Made by a program: the position numbers and the translations under genes. Below the pieces are notes generated by a model. It ran no database searches, was not told the origin of the DNA, and saw only the letters and a program-made list of their open reading frames with translations. 64,000 nucleotides of DNA from Epiperipatus broadwayi (Eukaryota > Onychophora > Udeonychophora > Euonychophora > Peripatidae): positions 2,705,482 through 2,769,481 of the forward strand of contig JAQFVV010006309.1 of NCBI GenBank assembly GCA_028023455.1. The letters run 5' to 3'. Shown piece by piece: positions 11,836 to 23,574 of this stretch (position 1 is its first letter; every line of letters begins with the position of its first letter).

Positions 11836-12354
11836 GGTTTAAAACAATATTTATTACTTTGTTATGTCATACTTTCGATATGGTGTATTTTTGTCAAAGC
11901 ATGACTAAAGTGAATATTAGCAAATATATTAGAATATCCTTATGTGTGTAAATATACATTGAATGTGTCACTGATTATAATAGATTTGCATATTTGCATG
12001 TGTGAATTGACTTAGAAGTTGGCTATGTCATTGCATTAAAAAATAGTGCTTGCTAAAAGTAATGCTATTGGCTCATATTTATGGCGTTCTTAGAATTGTG
12101 CCATGATTTTTTTACTTTTCGTTTTTTAATATAAATATGAGCCAATAGCATTCCTCTTAACAAGCACTGATCATTTAATCCAATGATATAGACAACTGTT
12201 AAATCAATTTTCACATGCAAATCTATTATAATCAGTGACTATTTTAATGTATTTTTATACGCATGAAGATATGCTAATATATTTTCTAATATTCACTTTA
12301 GCCATGCTTTGACAAATATACACTTAGCAAAGGAATAAATATTGTTTTAGACCA
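11836..12354. mobile_element. Foldback element, ~519 bp
   Basis: The left arm begins 'ggtttaaaacaatatttatt' and the right arm ends in the matching complement 'aataaatattgttttagacc'. Arms of roughly 240 bases pair over most of their length, for example 'gctattggctcatatttat' near 12070 with 'aaatatgagccaatagc' near 12132. They flank a centre of about 50 bases. Short indels between arms show some age. No coding sequence. Lies about 150 bases downstream of the last Ig exon, so it is probably intronic. Confidence 0.8.
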
Positions 12355-13727
12355 TAGTTTCCCAAACTTTTTCAGGCAACTGCCTACTTTGCAAGACATA
12401 AATTTTGTACCCCCCCCCCCATTATAGCAGTTTTCCATGTTCAATCTGTTTGATATTTTCAACGTAAATGGCAACTAATTATACATTATTGCTTATGCTG
12501 TTAAATTATTGATAAAGTCGTGGCCAATATGTGCTTCATCTTGAATACAGTTACTGCTATACCAATTTTGATGAAACTTAGTCCTTATGTCAAGATTGTA
12601 AAATGTATGCTCAAATAACATTATGCACAGTTTCATTTAATAGTTTAAATATGATTATTCGGAATACATATTAGAAGATTGTATTATATTAGTAAGAATC
12701 TTATTGTAATAATTGAAACACCATCAAATGTATTAGAAAGTTGTTTTTTCAAACTTACAAAGTAAAAATACAAAGAAAAAAATAACAAAATAATGTTAAG
12801 GATTAGCCTGATGCATTTTTAAATGTTTGTTAATATCGGGTTCAACTTTAGTTAAAAACAGTCGTAAATCACCATACTCAGTTATGTGCAATTGGTTCCT
12901 TTTCTTAGATAGTGTACCAGTCAGAATTGTATGTTCGTCTAACAAGAGCTAGCATCTAGGCAAAAGTACCTCGAATCCAATCATGTGCAAGATACATAAG
13001 TCAGGAACAATCATGAACTCTGACCTCTTGCCTATTTTCCAGATCTATAACATTACGAACAATATTTCTGATGATAACAAAGGAAATTTTATTCAAACCT
13101 GTCCCGAAGCAACAGCAACAGTGGAGAAGCAAGAGATTTACAGGGAATTACAATATTACTAGTCTTCGAACTCCAACCCCCAAACATAGTGAAATAGCAA
13201 AAGTATTAGAATTATACCCTTTTATAGTGTTTATTAATAAAGCTAGGGATTGACCTAGGTCAATGAAAGTTAGCTATATATAATGCAATCTAATTAACGA
13301 TGGGTATGCATAAATAATGAGGCAAAGCAGGTTTAATAATAATTATATAGTTAATAATTTATTAATATTAATATTATAATGAATAAATATATTGGAATTT
13401 AACAAAATTGCGAACGTATTTATATATAGAGTCAACACTAATATAATTATGGATTTCACTTTGTTAAGGCTGATTTGCGCATTAGGAGAGTTACATAATA
13501 GAAGAAATATAAGTTACAAATAAAATGATGTGCAAATCTGCAATTGTATATTACACTTCAAACAAGGTAGATATTCAATAGATGTGGCTTAATATGCTAA
13601 CAGGAGAGATACATTTTACCATATTATATAACGTGAATGCTATGATTATTTTTATGAAAACTCATTGACCTTAAATAGATAGATGGAATTTGATATACAT
13701 CACTTTATTAAAGTTCATTTGAACTAC
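12355..13727. other. Possible hAT terminus and unassigned DNA
   Basis: At 12353-12420 the sequence 'catagtttcccaaactttt' followed by 'caggcaactgcctactttgc' and a C-run resembles the common hAT end CAGxGxTTCCCAAACTTTTTCAGG. No matching opposite end was found, so this is a weak call. The rest up to the LTR element has no supported gene. A 60-codon frame at 13071-13253 has no recognisable motif. Confidence 0.35.
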
Positions 13728-14275
13728 TGTAGTGTCCTGGACAAGTTGAATTAAAGATTCATGAATAATATGTATATTAAAAGTATTGGAATTATTCTTT
13801 ATGTAAATAATAAGTGTAAAATTAAAGATTCATAAATAATGTGTATAAAAAAGTATTGGAAATATTAATGTAAATTGTCATGTAAAAATAACCATATATG
13901 GGTTTAAAGTTAAGTAAAATGTACTTATAAAAATGCCTCGCCTTATAAGGTAAAAATGGGGATAAATCAAAACCCATAAGGACTAGCGAAGGGTTCAGCT
14001 ATCAGACCATATAATGAGAGGTATTTATGGAATGTTGTTAGGACTCCAGAAGTCAGGTATATAAGTGGGATGTAGAGGGAGAATCTGGGAGCATTAGTAG
14101 AAAAACTAGACTGCAGTAGCCCTAACGGGCAGATCTATGATACCCAACTTTAAAGGAGTGCTTCTGCCGACGTATGTAACAGTAATGTATATATTGTAAT
14201 TTGCTGAAAATTAAACTAATAATTGAACTTATTCAAATCTGTCTAAAGTCTCATTTATTTGACGCATACACGTCA
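13728..14275 (+). repeat. 5' LTR
   Basis: Begins TGTAGTG and ends ACGTCA. The upstream part (U3) holds an imperfect tandem duplication of about 71 bases, each unit starting 'aattaaagattcat' (13749 and 13820). A TATA-like 'gtatataag' at about 14058 is placed to start transcription. 'aattaaacta' near 14210 may serve RNA 3'-end formation. Target duplication ACTAC immediately upstream. Confidence 0.9.
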
Positions 14276-14279
14276 AAGC

Positions 14280-14297
14280 TGGCGCAGTCGACAGGAT
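14280..14297 (+). promoter_or_regulatory. Primer-binding site, tRNA-Ser type
   Basis: TGGCGCAGTCGACAGGAT begins four bases after the LTR. TGGC is the complement of GCCA, the discriminator G plus the CCA tail, and the following bases match the 3' half of serine tRNAs (acceptor ...CGACTGC). Serine tRNA priming is known for Drosophila 17.6/297-type gypsy elements. Confidence 0.75.
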
Positions 14298-14394
14298 CAC
14301 AGTAGACAAATTTTGTGAACAGCAAACATACGTCGGTTTTCAGTATTAAACCAAAAAAGGAAACCGTGACCTGAGATAAATTCGTGCGTCGAAA

Positions 14395-16196
14395 ATGGCT
14401 GCCAACATACAATTGCGAATAGCAGACTTCGATGTTGAAAATCCGAGTAACTAGCCATTGTATGTAAAACTAGTAGAAAAACCTTTCCTGGTAAATAGTG
14501 TCAAGGAAAATGATATAAAAATAGCTACTCTTTTGGGGTTTGCAGAATAAAAGTTTTGGAAATAGCCAATCGTTTGTGTGAGCCAGTTGAGCCTGAAACG
14601 TTACAATATAATGATGTAGTCGCAAAATTAACTGCAGAGTTCTGCTCTCTACCAGCAAAACATATCGCCAGATTACATTTTAGACTACGACGACAGGAAA
14701 AAAATGAAACTTTTAAAGAATACGATGCGGCACTACGCGAATTAGCAAAAAATTGTGCTTACGGCCAGTTTTTAGAAGAAGCGCTCCTCGAACAATTATT
14801 ATTGGGAATATATGAAACAAAATTCCGCAAACATTTATTAGCAGACTCAACAATAATGTATAAGGAAGCAATTAAAAGAGGAATGGCACATGAATCAGTA
14901 ATCAACCAAGCTAATGAATATATATTTAGCACATCGCAGCGTATTCAGTACCAGTCGATTCAGAGAATAGTCGAGCGAGAAGGAAAAGGCAGAAGCCAGA
15001 AAAATTATAGTTGCAATTGCGTATGCTACAGCTGCGGAAAACCAGAACACCTCGAGCAAAATTGTAGTCAATTCCAGAGCAACCCGTCAAGCCACAAAGT
15101 GCGAGGACCTCTAGTGAGAGATTTTGACGAATCAAAATTAAGTAAACAATCCCCAGAAATGTACGAGATAAAATCATTAAAGAACGCAAAGTCTGAAATT
15201 AAGCAAACAGTATACATAGAAGGAAGGCGTTTAAAAATGGAAATAGATAGCAGTTCGGGAGTATCTCTGATATCCTTAAGAGATTGGAAGAACATTACTA
15301 AAGGAAGCAGTTTTTCTAAAAAAATCGAGAGGACTGAAGTTTGCGCTAGAGACGTCAATGGAAACACTGTTGAGATCGTTGGAAGAATTTTTGTGAGAGT
15401 AAAATTAAACGCGAACAGCAGAGTGCTACCATTGTTTATAGTGTATAACCGAATAAATCCACTGATCGGTAGGAACTGGTTCCGACCACTGGGAATTACA
15501 ATCAAGGTAATAAAAAAAATTTATATCGGAAAGGAAATACAAAATAATTTCCCACTTCAATTTAGAACAATGTTGGGTCAAAAACAAACAACACCGGTGC
15601 AACTACAGTTAAGGGATCACTCAACACCTGTAATATGCCAAAGCCGGAAGGTATCATACACACAGCGGAGCAAGATGGAAAAAGCATCTAAAGTAAATAA
15701 TGTGAGTTCACGCAATTTGGATAAAAACAAAGGAAAACCAAATGTGAAAATGAGTTCGCACAATGTGGATAAAAACAAAGGAAAACCAATTGTGAAAGTT
15801 AAGAGTTACAGAAATGAAAATGCTTCCAAATCTAAAAATCCTTCAAGCAAACTTGAGGAAAATAATGTGAGAACTTTTGATAAATGTAAGGAAGAAAGAA
15901 TTCATGAATGGCAGTGACAACATGAAAGAGAATTACATGAAGCAGCTCGACAAAGGCATCAAAAAAGGCTCCGGCAGAAAGAATTTGAAAAAAGACAGAG
16001 AGAAGAAGCTATAAGTTTACGAATGGAGCATGAGAAGTTCATCGTTAGTGAGATGGTGTACAAAAGACATTTTAATCACATTCGCTGCCAGAGTGTTTCA
16101 AGCTGGAAGGAAAGACACCCAGACGAAAACAACGTGAACAAATCAAAAGAGACTTTGTGGAATAACGATACTTCTGGAGTGGGAGGAGGAGTGTAG
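14395..16196 (+). pseudogene. gag-protease gene of the LTR element, interrupted
   Basis: A start codon at 14395 opens a short gag N-terminus that meets an in-frame stop after 19 codons, with further stops and a frame change before about 14556. From 14556 a 453-codon frame runs to a TGA at 15915-15917; the same frame then stays open for another 90 or so codons to a TAG in the first bases of the 3' LTR. In the long frame a helical capsid-like region precedes a CCHC zinc knuckle 'CYSCGKPEHLEQNC' (about residues 157-170). A retropepsin-like domain follows, with 'MEIDSSSGVSLIS' (active-site region near residue 231) and 'LIGRNWF'. The usual D-T/S-G triad reads D-S-S, so the catalytic glycine is lost. 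The C-terminal part is Lys/Glu/Arg-rich and probably coiled coil. Two near-identical 'DKNKGKP' units lie at about 15718-15795. Confidence 0.8.
16177..16191 (+). promoter_or_regulatory. Polypurine tract
   Basis: Purine-rich 'gagtgggaggaggag' lies directly before the TGTAGTG start of the 3' LTR, the position needed for plus-strand DNA priming. Confidence 0.75.
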
Positions 16197-16739
16197 TGTC
16201 CTGAACAAGTTGAATTAAAGATTTATAAATAATATGTATATTAAAAGTATTGGAATTATTCTTTATGTAAATAATAAGTGTAAAATTAAAGATTCATAAA
16301 TAATGTGTATAAAAAAGTATTGGAAATATTAATGTAAATTGTCATGTAAAAATAACCATATATGGGTTTAAAGTTAAGTAAAATGTACTTATAAAAATGC
16401 CTCGCCTTATAAGGTAAAAATGGGGATAAATCAAAACCCATAAGGACTAGCGAAGGGTTCAGCTATCAGACCATATAAGGAGAGGTATTTATGGAATGTT
16501 GTTAGGATTCCAGAAGTCGGGTATATAAGTGGGATGTAGAGGGAGAATCTGGGAGCATTAGTAGAAAAGCTAGACTACAGTAGCCCTAACGAGCAGATCT
16601 ATGATACCCAACTTTAAAGGAGTGCTTCTGCCGACGTATGTAACAGTAATGTATATATTGTAATTTGCTGAAAATTAAACTAATAATTTAACTTACTCAA
16701 ATCTGTCTAAAGTCTCATTTATTTGACGCATACACGTCA
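16192..16739 (+). repeat. 3' LTR
   Basis: Same length and ends as the 5' LTR, with about 11 substitutions and no indel that I could see. TATA-like 'gtatataag' at 16521. Followed at once by the ACTAC duplication. Confidence 0.9.
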
Positions 16740-16744
16740 ACTAC

Positions 16745-18640
16745 ATACGAAAATATTTATTAATCTGAATCATTTACTTCAACAATAATTGGAGTTTAAT
16801 ATGTTTAAACAGTATAGTTATCTAGATTTATTTGATTCTCTTTTTACTTATTAGAAAAGATTTACTTAACATTACTCGTTGGCACACTCATACTTTCGTA
16901 ATGAGAGGGCGGGTAGCTTAAACAAGCTTTAAAATGACATTGACTAACTTTTAATAGAAATGAAAACATGAGATAGATTCAGAAATCATGGCATTATGTC
17001 TTACAGATTTAGAATGGGCAAATATAAAAATATTAACGAGAATCGCGGTGCTGACTGAAGTAATAGCGTTAGAAATAGTGGAATCCATTTTAGGACAAAT
17101 GCTTCATCAATAATATGAAAATGTAAAATGTGCCTGGTACTCGGGACAGGTCAGCATTTAAAAGAAGAGGTGGTAATGTGTAAGAATTCCATAGCCTGTT
17201 TTCCAGTATTATCCTATGCAGAGCTTACTGGCCACCTTTGAACTCCAATACGCCATGAGAAGGAATCCCGTTTATCCGGGTTTGATGTTTGATAAAGCAA
17301 AAGAAGAAAATTTCATAACGTTATGTAAGTACAGCAATGCTAAATAAGTAAATCAGGTTCTTAATCACACTGATATATGAATTAAAGCCCTTATAATTTA
17401 ATAGGATCTAGCGTAATGAAATGACATAAACCAATCCCTCTCGAAGGGTATGTAAATGACCTTTAAGATTCATTAGAATGTCACATATAAAAAGGAAGGA
17501 TTATTGTTCCCTTCATTAAATAAATATTACTACACCAACCAGCAATTACTTTTATAAAAGACCATCAGGTCAAAATGGCGTGATAATCAAATGATTAAAA
17601 ATATAAGAAAACACATAATAAACGTAGGTCAATAAATTTACTTTATACTATAATTTGAAAATAAATCAATAGCATCCAATATGGCATTAACGAAACATAT
17701 AAATGTAGCAGTGAATAAGCTGCCACTAGCAAATAGGGTAATTCAAAATATTTTCAATCAAGTGAACCTTTAATTATATAAGAAAGCTTACATTTACGAT
17801 TAGATATCCCATAATTTCAAGGATAGTTATTAACAAAATTTAATATCGGTTCGCTAGATTGAACTGTTAGCATATCAAATTAAACAACATAAAATTTATA
17901 AAATAAAATAAAAGCGTGCCACATTTTTAAAATGTGAAACCCATAGAGAAATACATTGATAAAATTTTAGATTCGTGCATTATCTTTTAGAACAGAGAGA
18001 GAAAATCACTACATTCTAGAACATCTACAATTAATATTACATTATTTTGATAAAAAGGAATGTTACAAATAAGTTAGATTTTTGAGAATGAAAGTTGTAA
18101 AGAGTTCATATTAGCAGCAGGCTTGTAATTTACCTTCCAAATCCTGATGTCTTCACGTACGTCTGGATTTGAATGTGTAGAATTATAAACGAAGAGAACA
18201 TGGTTAAGCAAAGCAAAGTTCTGACAAATAATGGTTGGCACCTTGAGGTAATTATGATAGCATTTAAATTAAACAGTCCATAAGTTGAGATGGCAGGTTA
18301 ACATAGCAGAGTGGAAACGATTTTGGAGAAGGACAGAGGAGCAAATTTAGCCCCTCTACTCTGGAGTCATATTTCAAAAATTAAACGGACGTGGGTCCAT
18401 TCTGCAAGGCTATAAAGATGGCGTATCAAGACCCTTAGCCTAAAATTTCGGCTCTATTTATACTCGTGAAAACCTTCTAGAATGTTCTCTGTTTCCAGAT
18501 GATATGGCCCGGAGGTCCATTACGTGGCTGAAATACACCTATTGTCTAATTTTAATGATGACGCAACAAGTTCCAGAGAGTATTGTTTGAATCTATTTCT
18601 AAAATGGAAATAGATTCAAAAGATATAATTTCCATTAACA
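16745..18640. other. Unassigned stretch richer in CpG than its surroundings
   Basis: No supported gene. Compared with flanking DNA it has more CG dinucleotides and more balanced composition (for example 17040-17300 and 18120-18560), like a young transposon or a long LTR. A TATA-like 'ctatttatactcg' occurs near 18450, and a hairpin 'gaatctatttc...gaaatagattc' lies at about 18589-18617. I could not find terminal repeats or coding motifs. Confidence 0.35.
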
Positions 18641-19069
18641 TTTAGTTTGCTATGGGATTTTAACTTAATAATTACTTTTTTAAAACAAATCTTAGAATAT
18701 TCTTTTATTTATAAATTTGCATTTCAGAGTTATTTTAATTACTCTCTAGAACTTTCTTTAGTATTGCGTCAGAGAATAAAATACACAACTAAAATAAAAT
18801 ATACATACCTATAAAATAAATATACATATTTAATTACGGAAAACACATTTCAAATAATATCGCACATACATACATAACTATTAAATGGGCATGGAAATTT
18901 AAATATTTCAAGCTTAAAATTATTAAATATTTTTTATACTAATAATGCTTAGTTTATAACTATAACAAAAATAATAACAGAGGGTATTAAAACTTGTATG
19001 TGCGTCCTTTTCACTCTCTAGTGATTTAACACATATATAGATGAGTTTAAACCTCTGATTCAAGGTTTT

Positions 19070-20665
19070 GAATCACCAGTCAGTGAAGCAAAAATATGTG
19101 TAATACATTTTCTGCTTCAATAGTAAATTCACTACAGCACTAAAGCCATGCTCAGCCAAATAAAAAGATGGAAATGCAATTAAAAATTTCTGCACTATTT
19201 TCTGTAATCCAGCATACAGTGTCGGTATTGATTTCTGAAGCCAGAATCCTTGGTATTAGTTCTTCATTTGTTGTGAGTTCTATGAGTTCCACTTCTAAAT
19301 TTGATGATCCTGCTGTGTTTACATGTGAGAAAGGATCTAGAACCCATTTTGAAATATTCATGCTTAGAATATCCTTGAATTACTTATTGAATCAGCATGG
19401 AAAACCTCCAAGTGTTGGCAGTATGTAAGTAAATTTTCCTTTTTGAGAGACATTGCTGATAAATTTGAACAGTGGCTATATTCCCTTCATCCTAAATTCT
19501 GCTTGAACAGAAGAAATTTCCCCACAAAAGCAGCAACAATATTTTTTGCTTTAATTAAATTCAATTCATTGACCTTGTTAAATATTTTATAGAGGTCTGT
19601 CAAATAAGAAAAGTTATTTTTAGATGTAATCGGGTTAGCCTACAATCTGTCACCTCTGTTTTCTATTAACTCTAATACTGAATCAAACAAATTGTAAAAT
19701 CAGTTCAGACAAGCACCTTTTGAAAGCCAATGAAATTCTGTGTGAAGCAGCATATGATTGAAATCTTCATCATTTTTATTACAAAGTTGGCTAAACAATG
19801 TCACTCAATGAATTGGTTCTAATTTTGTTTACTGCTCTAATAATGTATTGGAGTGGCATATGCAGATATTCACTTAAATTTTTTGTAACCAAATGCTGGC
19901 GATGAAGAATACATTGTATAGCAGGTAAATTTGGTAGTGCTTGTTTTAAATGTGCTATTAAACCCTTGTGGCATCTGTCATTGCTGGAGCACCATCGGTA
20001 ATAGCTGACAAAATATTATGAATAGGAATATCTTTCTCTTGAAAAACTTATTCATTGTATTAAATATAGATTCTCTCTTTGTATCTGCTTCTAAATTTTT
20101 AGCAAATAATAATTCTTGACAAACTTTTTTCTTTTTTATGAACCATATATATGATAAGGGTAGTGCTTCATTATTTGGGAGAATTGAATGAAAAATTGGC
20201 ATGTCTTCAAATAATCGTACAATGATTTTTTCAATGTTTTCAACCATTTCATTGATTCTTCTTTGCACTGAATTATTACTCAAAGAAATTTTACTGATGA
20301 TATCTGGTGATGCCTTATGAAGTACAGTGTTTATAATTTCTTTTACTGCTGGCAAGATTAATTCCTCATCAATTGTGTGGGTTTTTTTTCACTTTTGTGA
20401 TTAATATAAGAAGTTTGTAATCCATCATTATTTTGTTTAGTGGATGATGCAAAAGGTTTTGATATAGTTGGACATTTAAAATATTTTTTTTCTAGTACTT
20501 GAAAGTAGGACAAATCTTTATCCTTTTTGTCAGCATGTATTTTAGTCATAAGTTCTTGCAGCCTAGAAAGCTTTGTTGCTTCATTTGAAAATACTTTTTG
20601 GCAAATCAAGCACATAGAAAATAATTGATTCATATGAGACTGAATAAAGCCATATTTCATAAAAT
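19070..20665 (-). pseudogene. Decayed hAT transposase (ZBED/SCAND3-like)
   Basis: Minus-strand frames follow the order of BED-finger hAT transposases related to vertebrate ZBED5/ZBED8/SCAND3. 20660-20358 has 'MCLICQKVFSNEATK' and 'KIHADKKDKDLSYFQ', a BED-type finger with CxxC and one His kept. 20355-19978 has 'PAVKEIINTVLHKASP', 'ISLSNNSVQRRI' and 'ELLFAKNLEADTKRESI'. Between 19980 and 19780, in shifted frames, 'HLKQALPNL' and 'CILHRQHLVTKNLS' give the CxxH motif region. 19361-19152 has 'WVLDPFSHVNTAGSSN' and 'ELIELTTNEEL'. Several stops and frameshifts break it, and part of the catalytic domain at about 19450-19780 is heavily decayed. The family is clear; terminal repeats were not located. 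Confidence 0.85.
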
Positions 20666-21189
20666 AAAAGATTTCATTTACACTTTGTATGACTCCACTT
20701 ATCTATCACACTTCTGACTGATGATTGTTGGCAAAGCATACAAAAAATGATGAAACTTATTTCTAAACCACTGGTATTTTTTATAGATTTGAAATCCAGC
20801 CCAAATCAACTTGCATGCATTGACTGGTTTGCGATTAATTTCTTCTATAAGGAGCCACCTATTGGCCAAATGAATTAAAGTTCTAAACTTTTGATTGATC
20901 AATTACAGAATCAGCAGTTCAAAAGGTATGTTTGTTTAATAAATAAAATCATTGTTATGATCAAAAACAATTTTGTAAATTTTGATTTTTCTAGTATTGT
21001 TTTTGCTATTTTATTCCATTTTAATTTTAATCACTACCAAAACAGTAAATAGTGTTATATTGAATCTTGGGTTATTGTTGATGTCAATTTTTTTTAGATT
21101 AACCTCTCATTATTGTAACAGTCAGATTTGTGCATTCATGCAACAAAATCCACAGTCCTTGCAAATTATACCAAGACTGATCTAGATGA
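20666..21189. other. No supported gene
   Basis: A minus-strand frame at 20902-20699 (67 codons) has moderately protein-like composition (includes 'NRWLLIEEINRKPVNACKL') and may be a further remnant upstream of the hAT pseudogene, but it carries no motif I can name. The 20982-21185 plus frame is A+T-driven. Confidence 0.3.
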
Positions 21190-23060
21190 GGGGTTGAGAC
21201 CTCAAATCTGATCGCACTTCAGCTCCTCTACCAACATTCCATGACTTACTACTCTGTGAATGACATATATGATGATACACTTGGAATCTCTTATTTCACA
21301 TGCTGGCAGTAGCAAAGGGTGGAGCAAGAGACTCAGGGAATATTGACTAAATTACTAATATTTTAAATATACACACTCATCTATGGCTGGCTAGATAATG
21401 CATATATCAATAACTAATACAATATTACGAAACTTAACTAAGAATTGGGATGGATTACAAATGAAATTCAACACAGTTATAATAATTTAATATATTTTAA
21501 TTAATCAATATAAATCCAATAAACATGAGTGCATTAAAGGACACATGCAGGTGTAAAAAATGATGAGAAATTTTAAAAACATAATCTCATCTGATGCACT
21601 ATATGTCAAAAGAGTTTATAACATTTTTTAGAATCTATGGTCCAAATATGCCTTAATTTTACTATGTCCTATCTATTAGGCTTGTGACAGTTAAATCAGT
21701 TCAAGAATGCTGATTTATCTTCATAATATTTAATAAAAGTCATTTAATAACACTTAACAAGCTGCAATAGGCTCTCTATGCAAATTATATACTTACAAAT
21801 CAGATCACAAGTTCAGATCAATGCTGAAATATTACATAACATTATGGAGGGATGAACTGTAGCTTGAATGTGTAGTTACTCCGGGGATTCAGTACCAAGT
21901 ACTCAGTTCCCATGAACTGTATGACTTGCTGTAAATAAATAGAACATATAGTTCGGTGATCAAAGCAGCTGGTAAAAACAATCTGGACCCTAGTGTTTCA
22001 GTTCTAAAGAAGAGCTATCTGAACTAAAGAGATAAGGTGGCCATTAAAAGCAGAAGCCCATTCATATAAACATACAGCAAGGTATATATGCATGTATGTG
22101 CTTTCTAAAGATACATTCACCATGTTAAACATAATATTACTTAATAACTTAAAAGTATGCAAAATTCTATAGTTTCATTCCGCAAAACTACTATACACCA
22201 GTTCATAATTAACATTCTTAAAACATTCTAAAAAGAATATTTAAAGTAATATAATTTTATTAACCAATCTGCACAGTTTATAATATAACTAAAAAGAGGG
22301 CTAAAGCATATCTGGTACTTAAGCAATATGTATAATATGCTTTATAACTCATTCTTGCATTTATTAACTAATTACTTTATTAACTTGCAAACCTAATAAT
22401 AATAACAATAATAGTAAGCGGAGCATAATAGCTTAATGAAATATTTAGGTTTTCAGAGTGGAGATTTATGTGTGAACTAAAGAATAAAATTACTTAATTC
22501 AGAGAGAGCCTCTAATCAACTCTCCCCCCTCAAACATTATTTATAAAATCAATCTCCATTCTGAACTGGGCATAGCATAAATTATAAAACAAATAAGGAA
22601 GGCATCACTGCAGATTAGAAGATAAAATAATAACTAAATAAGTTATTATTAACAATCATTTAGAGTTTTATAAGAAATAGTCAAGTTTACAGCTATTAAT
22701 TTTAGCGTAATTTTAAATAATAATTTACAGATTAAATCAGTTTTTAGTTTATGAAAACATTATTACAATTTAAAAGTTTGTGCACAATTAATGTTAGCTA
22801 GCTTTGAGTTTTAGAGATTCATTTATAAGTTTTTAGAGTTATTTTTAAAGAGCTCTGTGGGAAAATTGTTACTGAGTCTTCTTTGTTGAGGCTCCTATAG
22901 TTGATCACCATCATTCTCAGCTGGACTGATCTGTTTCTGATGCTGTTTTCTTAGCAGGCTGTGGGGCTTGAATTCTGGTTTGAACAATGACCAATTCTCC
23001 TGAAAAGGGAGAGGCAGTGGTTGCTTTTACCCAAAAGTTCTCATGGTAAAAAAATTAATG
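21190..23060 (-). mobile_element. Candidate 3' end of an LTR retrotransposon
   Basis: On the minus strand a protein-like tail (about 23060-22870) is followed by a purine tract 'gaggggggagag' (about 22519-22530), then TGATTAGAGG, a plausible LTR start. Downstream on the minus strand the sequence is less A+T-rich and contains a TATA-like 'tatttattta' (about 21938). I found no 5' LTR, no second LTR copy and no target duplication, so this is tentative. Confidence 0.3.
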
Positions 23061-23574
23061 AGTGAATCCCCCTACTGAAAATTTAAAGTTATTTATACCT
23101 GAGAACTTGATAATTCAAGTGATCTGCTTACAACTTTTTACAAAATTTTCCCAGTAATTAAAAATGCATAAAAATGAAAACTTTGACCATTTTTTGGTGA
23201 AAACAATAACAGGCAAACAGGTCACTCATTGTTCTTAGCTTTTATTTTTAAAAGACATTAAAATTTTGACTACAAGTTTGATTAATTACTTGCAGATGGT
23301 CTTCTCAGAATTACAACTTTTATAAAGTTAACTTTTTTTAAAATAGTTTAAGTTCATAAACATTTTAATATATGTGTGTGTGTGATTCCCACAGGAATTG
23401 AAATTTATATATGAGTGTCTTTAAATAAAAAGTTTTTAACTAAGAACAATGTAAATTTAAATTAATTTAAAATTAATTGTAATGCTTTTAAATCTATTGT
23501 ATTATGGCTTCTTTCGCATATACATGTATATAATTACACACATATAACAATGTTCACATACTTAATTTAAATTA

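Larger units (their letters stand above)
13728..16739 (+). mobile_element. Complete LTR retrotransposon, gag-protease only (gypsy-like)
   Basis: Two 548-bp LTRs start TGTAGTG and end ACGTCA. A perfect 5-bp target duplication ACTAC flanks the element (13723-13727 and 16740-16744). A primer site follows the 5' LTR and a purine tract precedes the 3' LTR. The internal region is only about 1.9 kb and encodes gag, a zinc knuckle and a retropepsin-like domain; reverse transcriptase, RNase H and integrase are absent. The LTRs differ at about 11 positions by my alignment (about 98% identity), indicating fairly recent insertion. The element must have been moved in trans by a full-length relative. Confidence 0.9.

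Noticed and set aside
13043-13253. Candidate further Ig exon after 'tattttccag', reading '...SDDNKGNFIQTC'
   Set aside because: It looks like a D-x-G-x-F-x-x-C motif, but the phase (0) does not fit the phase-2 donor at 11683, and the sequence lies in a CpG-richer, transposon-like stretch.
15068-15505. Minus-strand 145-codon frame
   Set aside because: Shadow of the gag-protease frame on the other strand.
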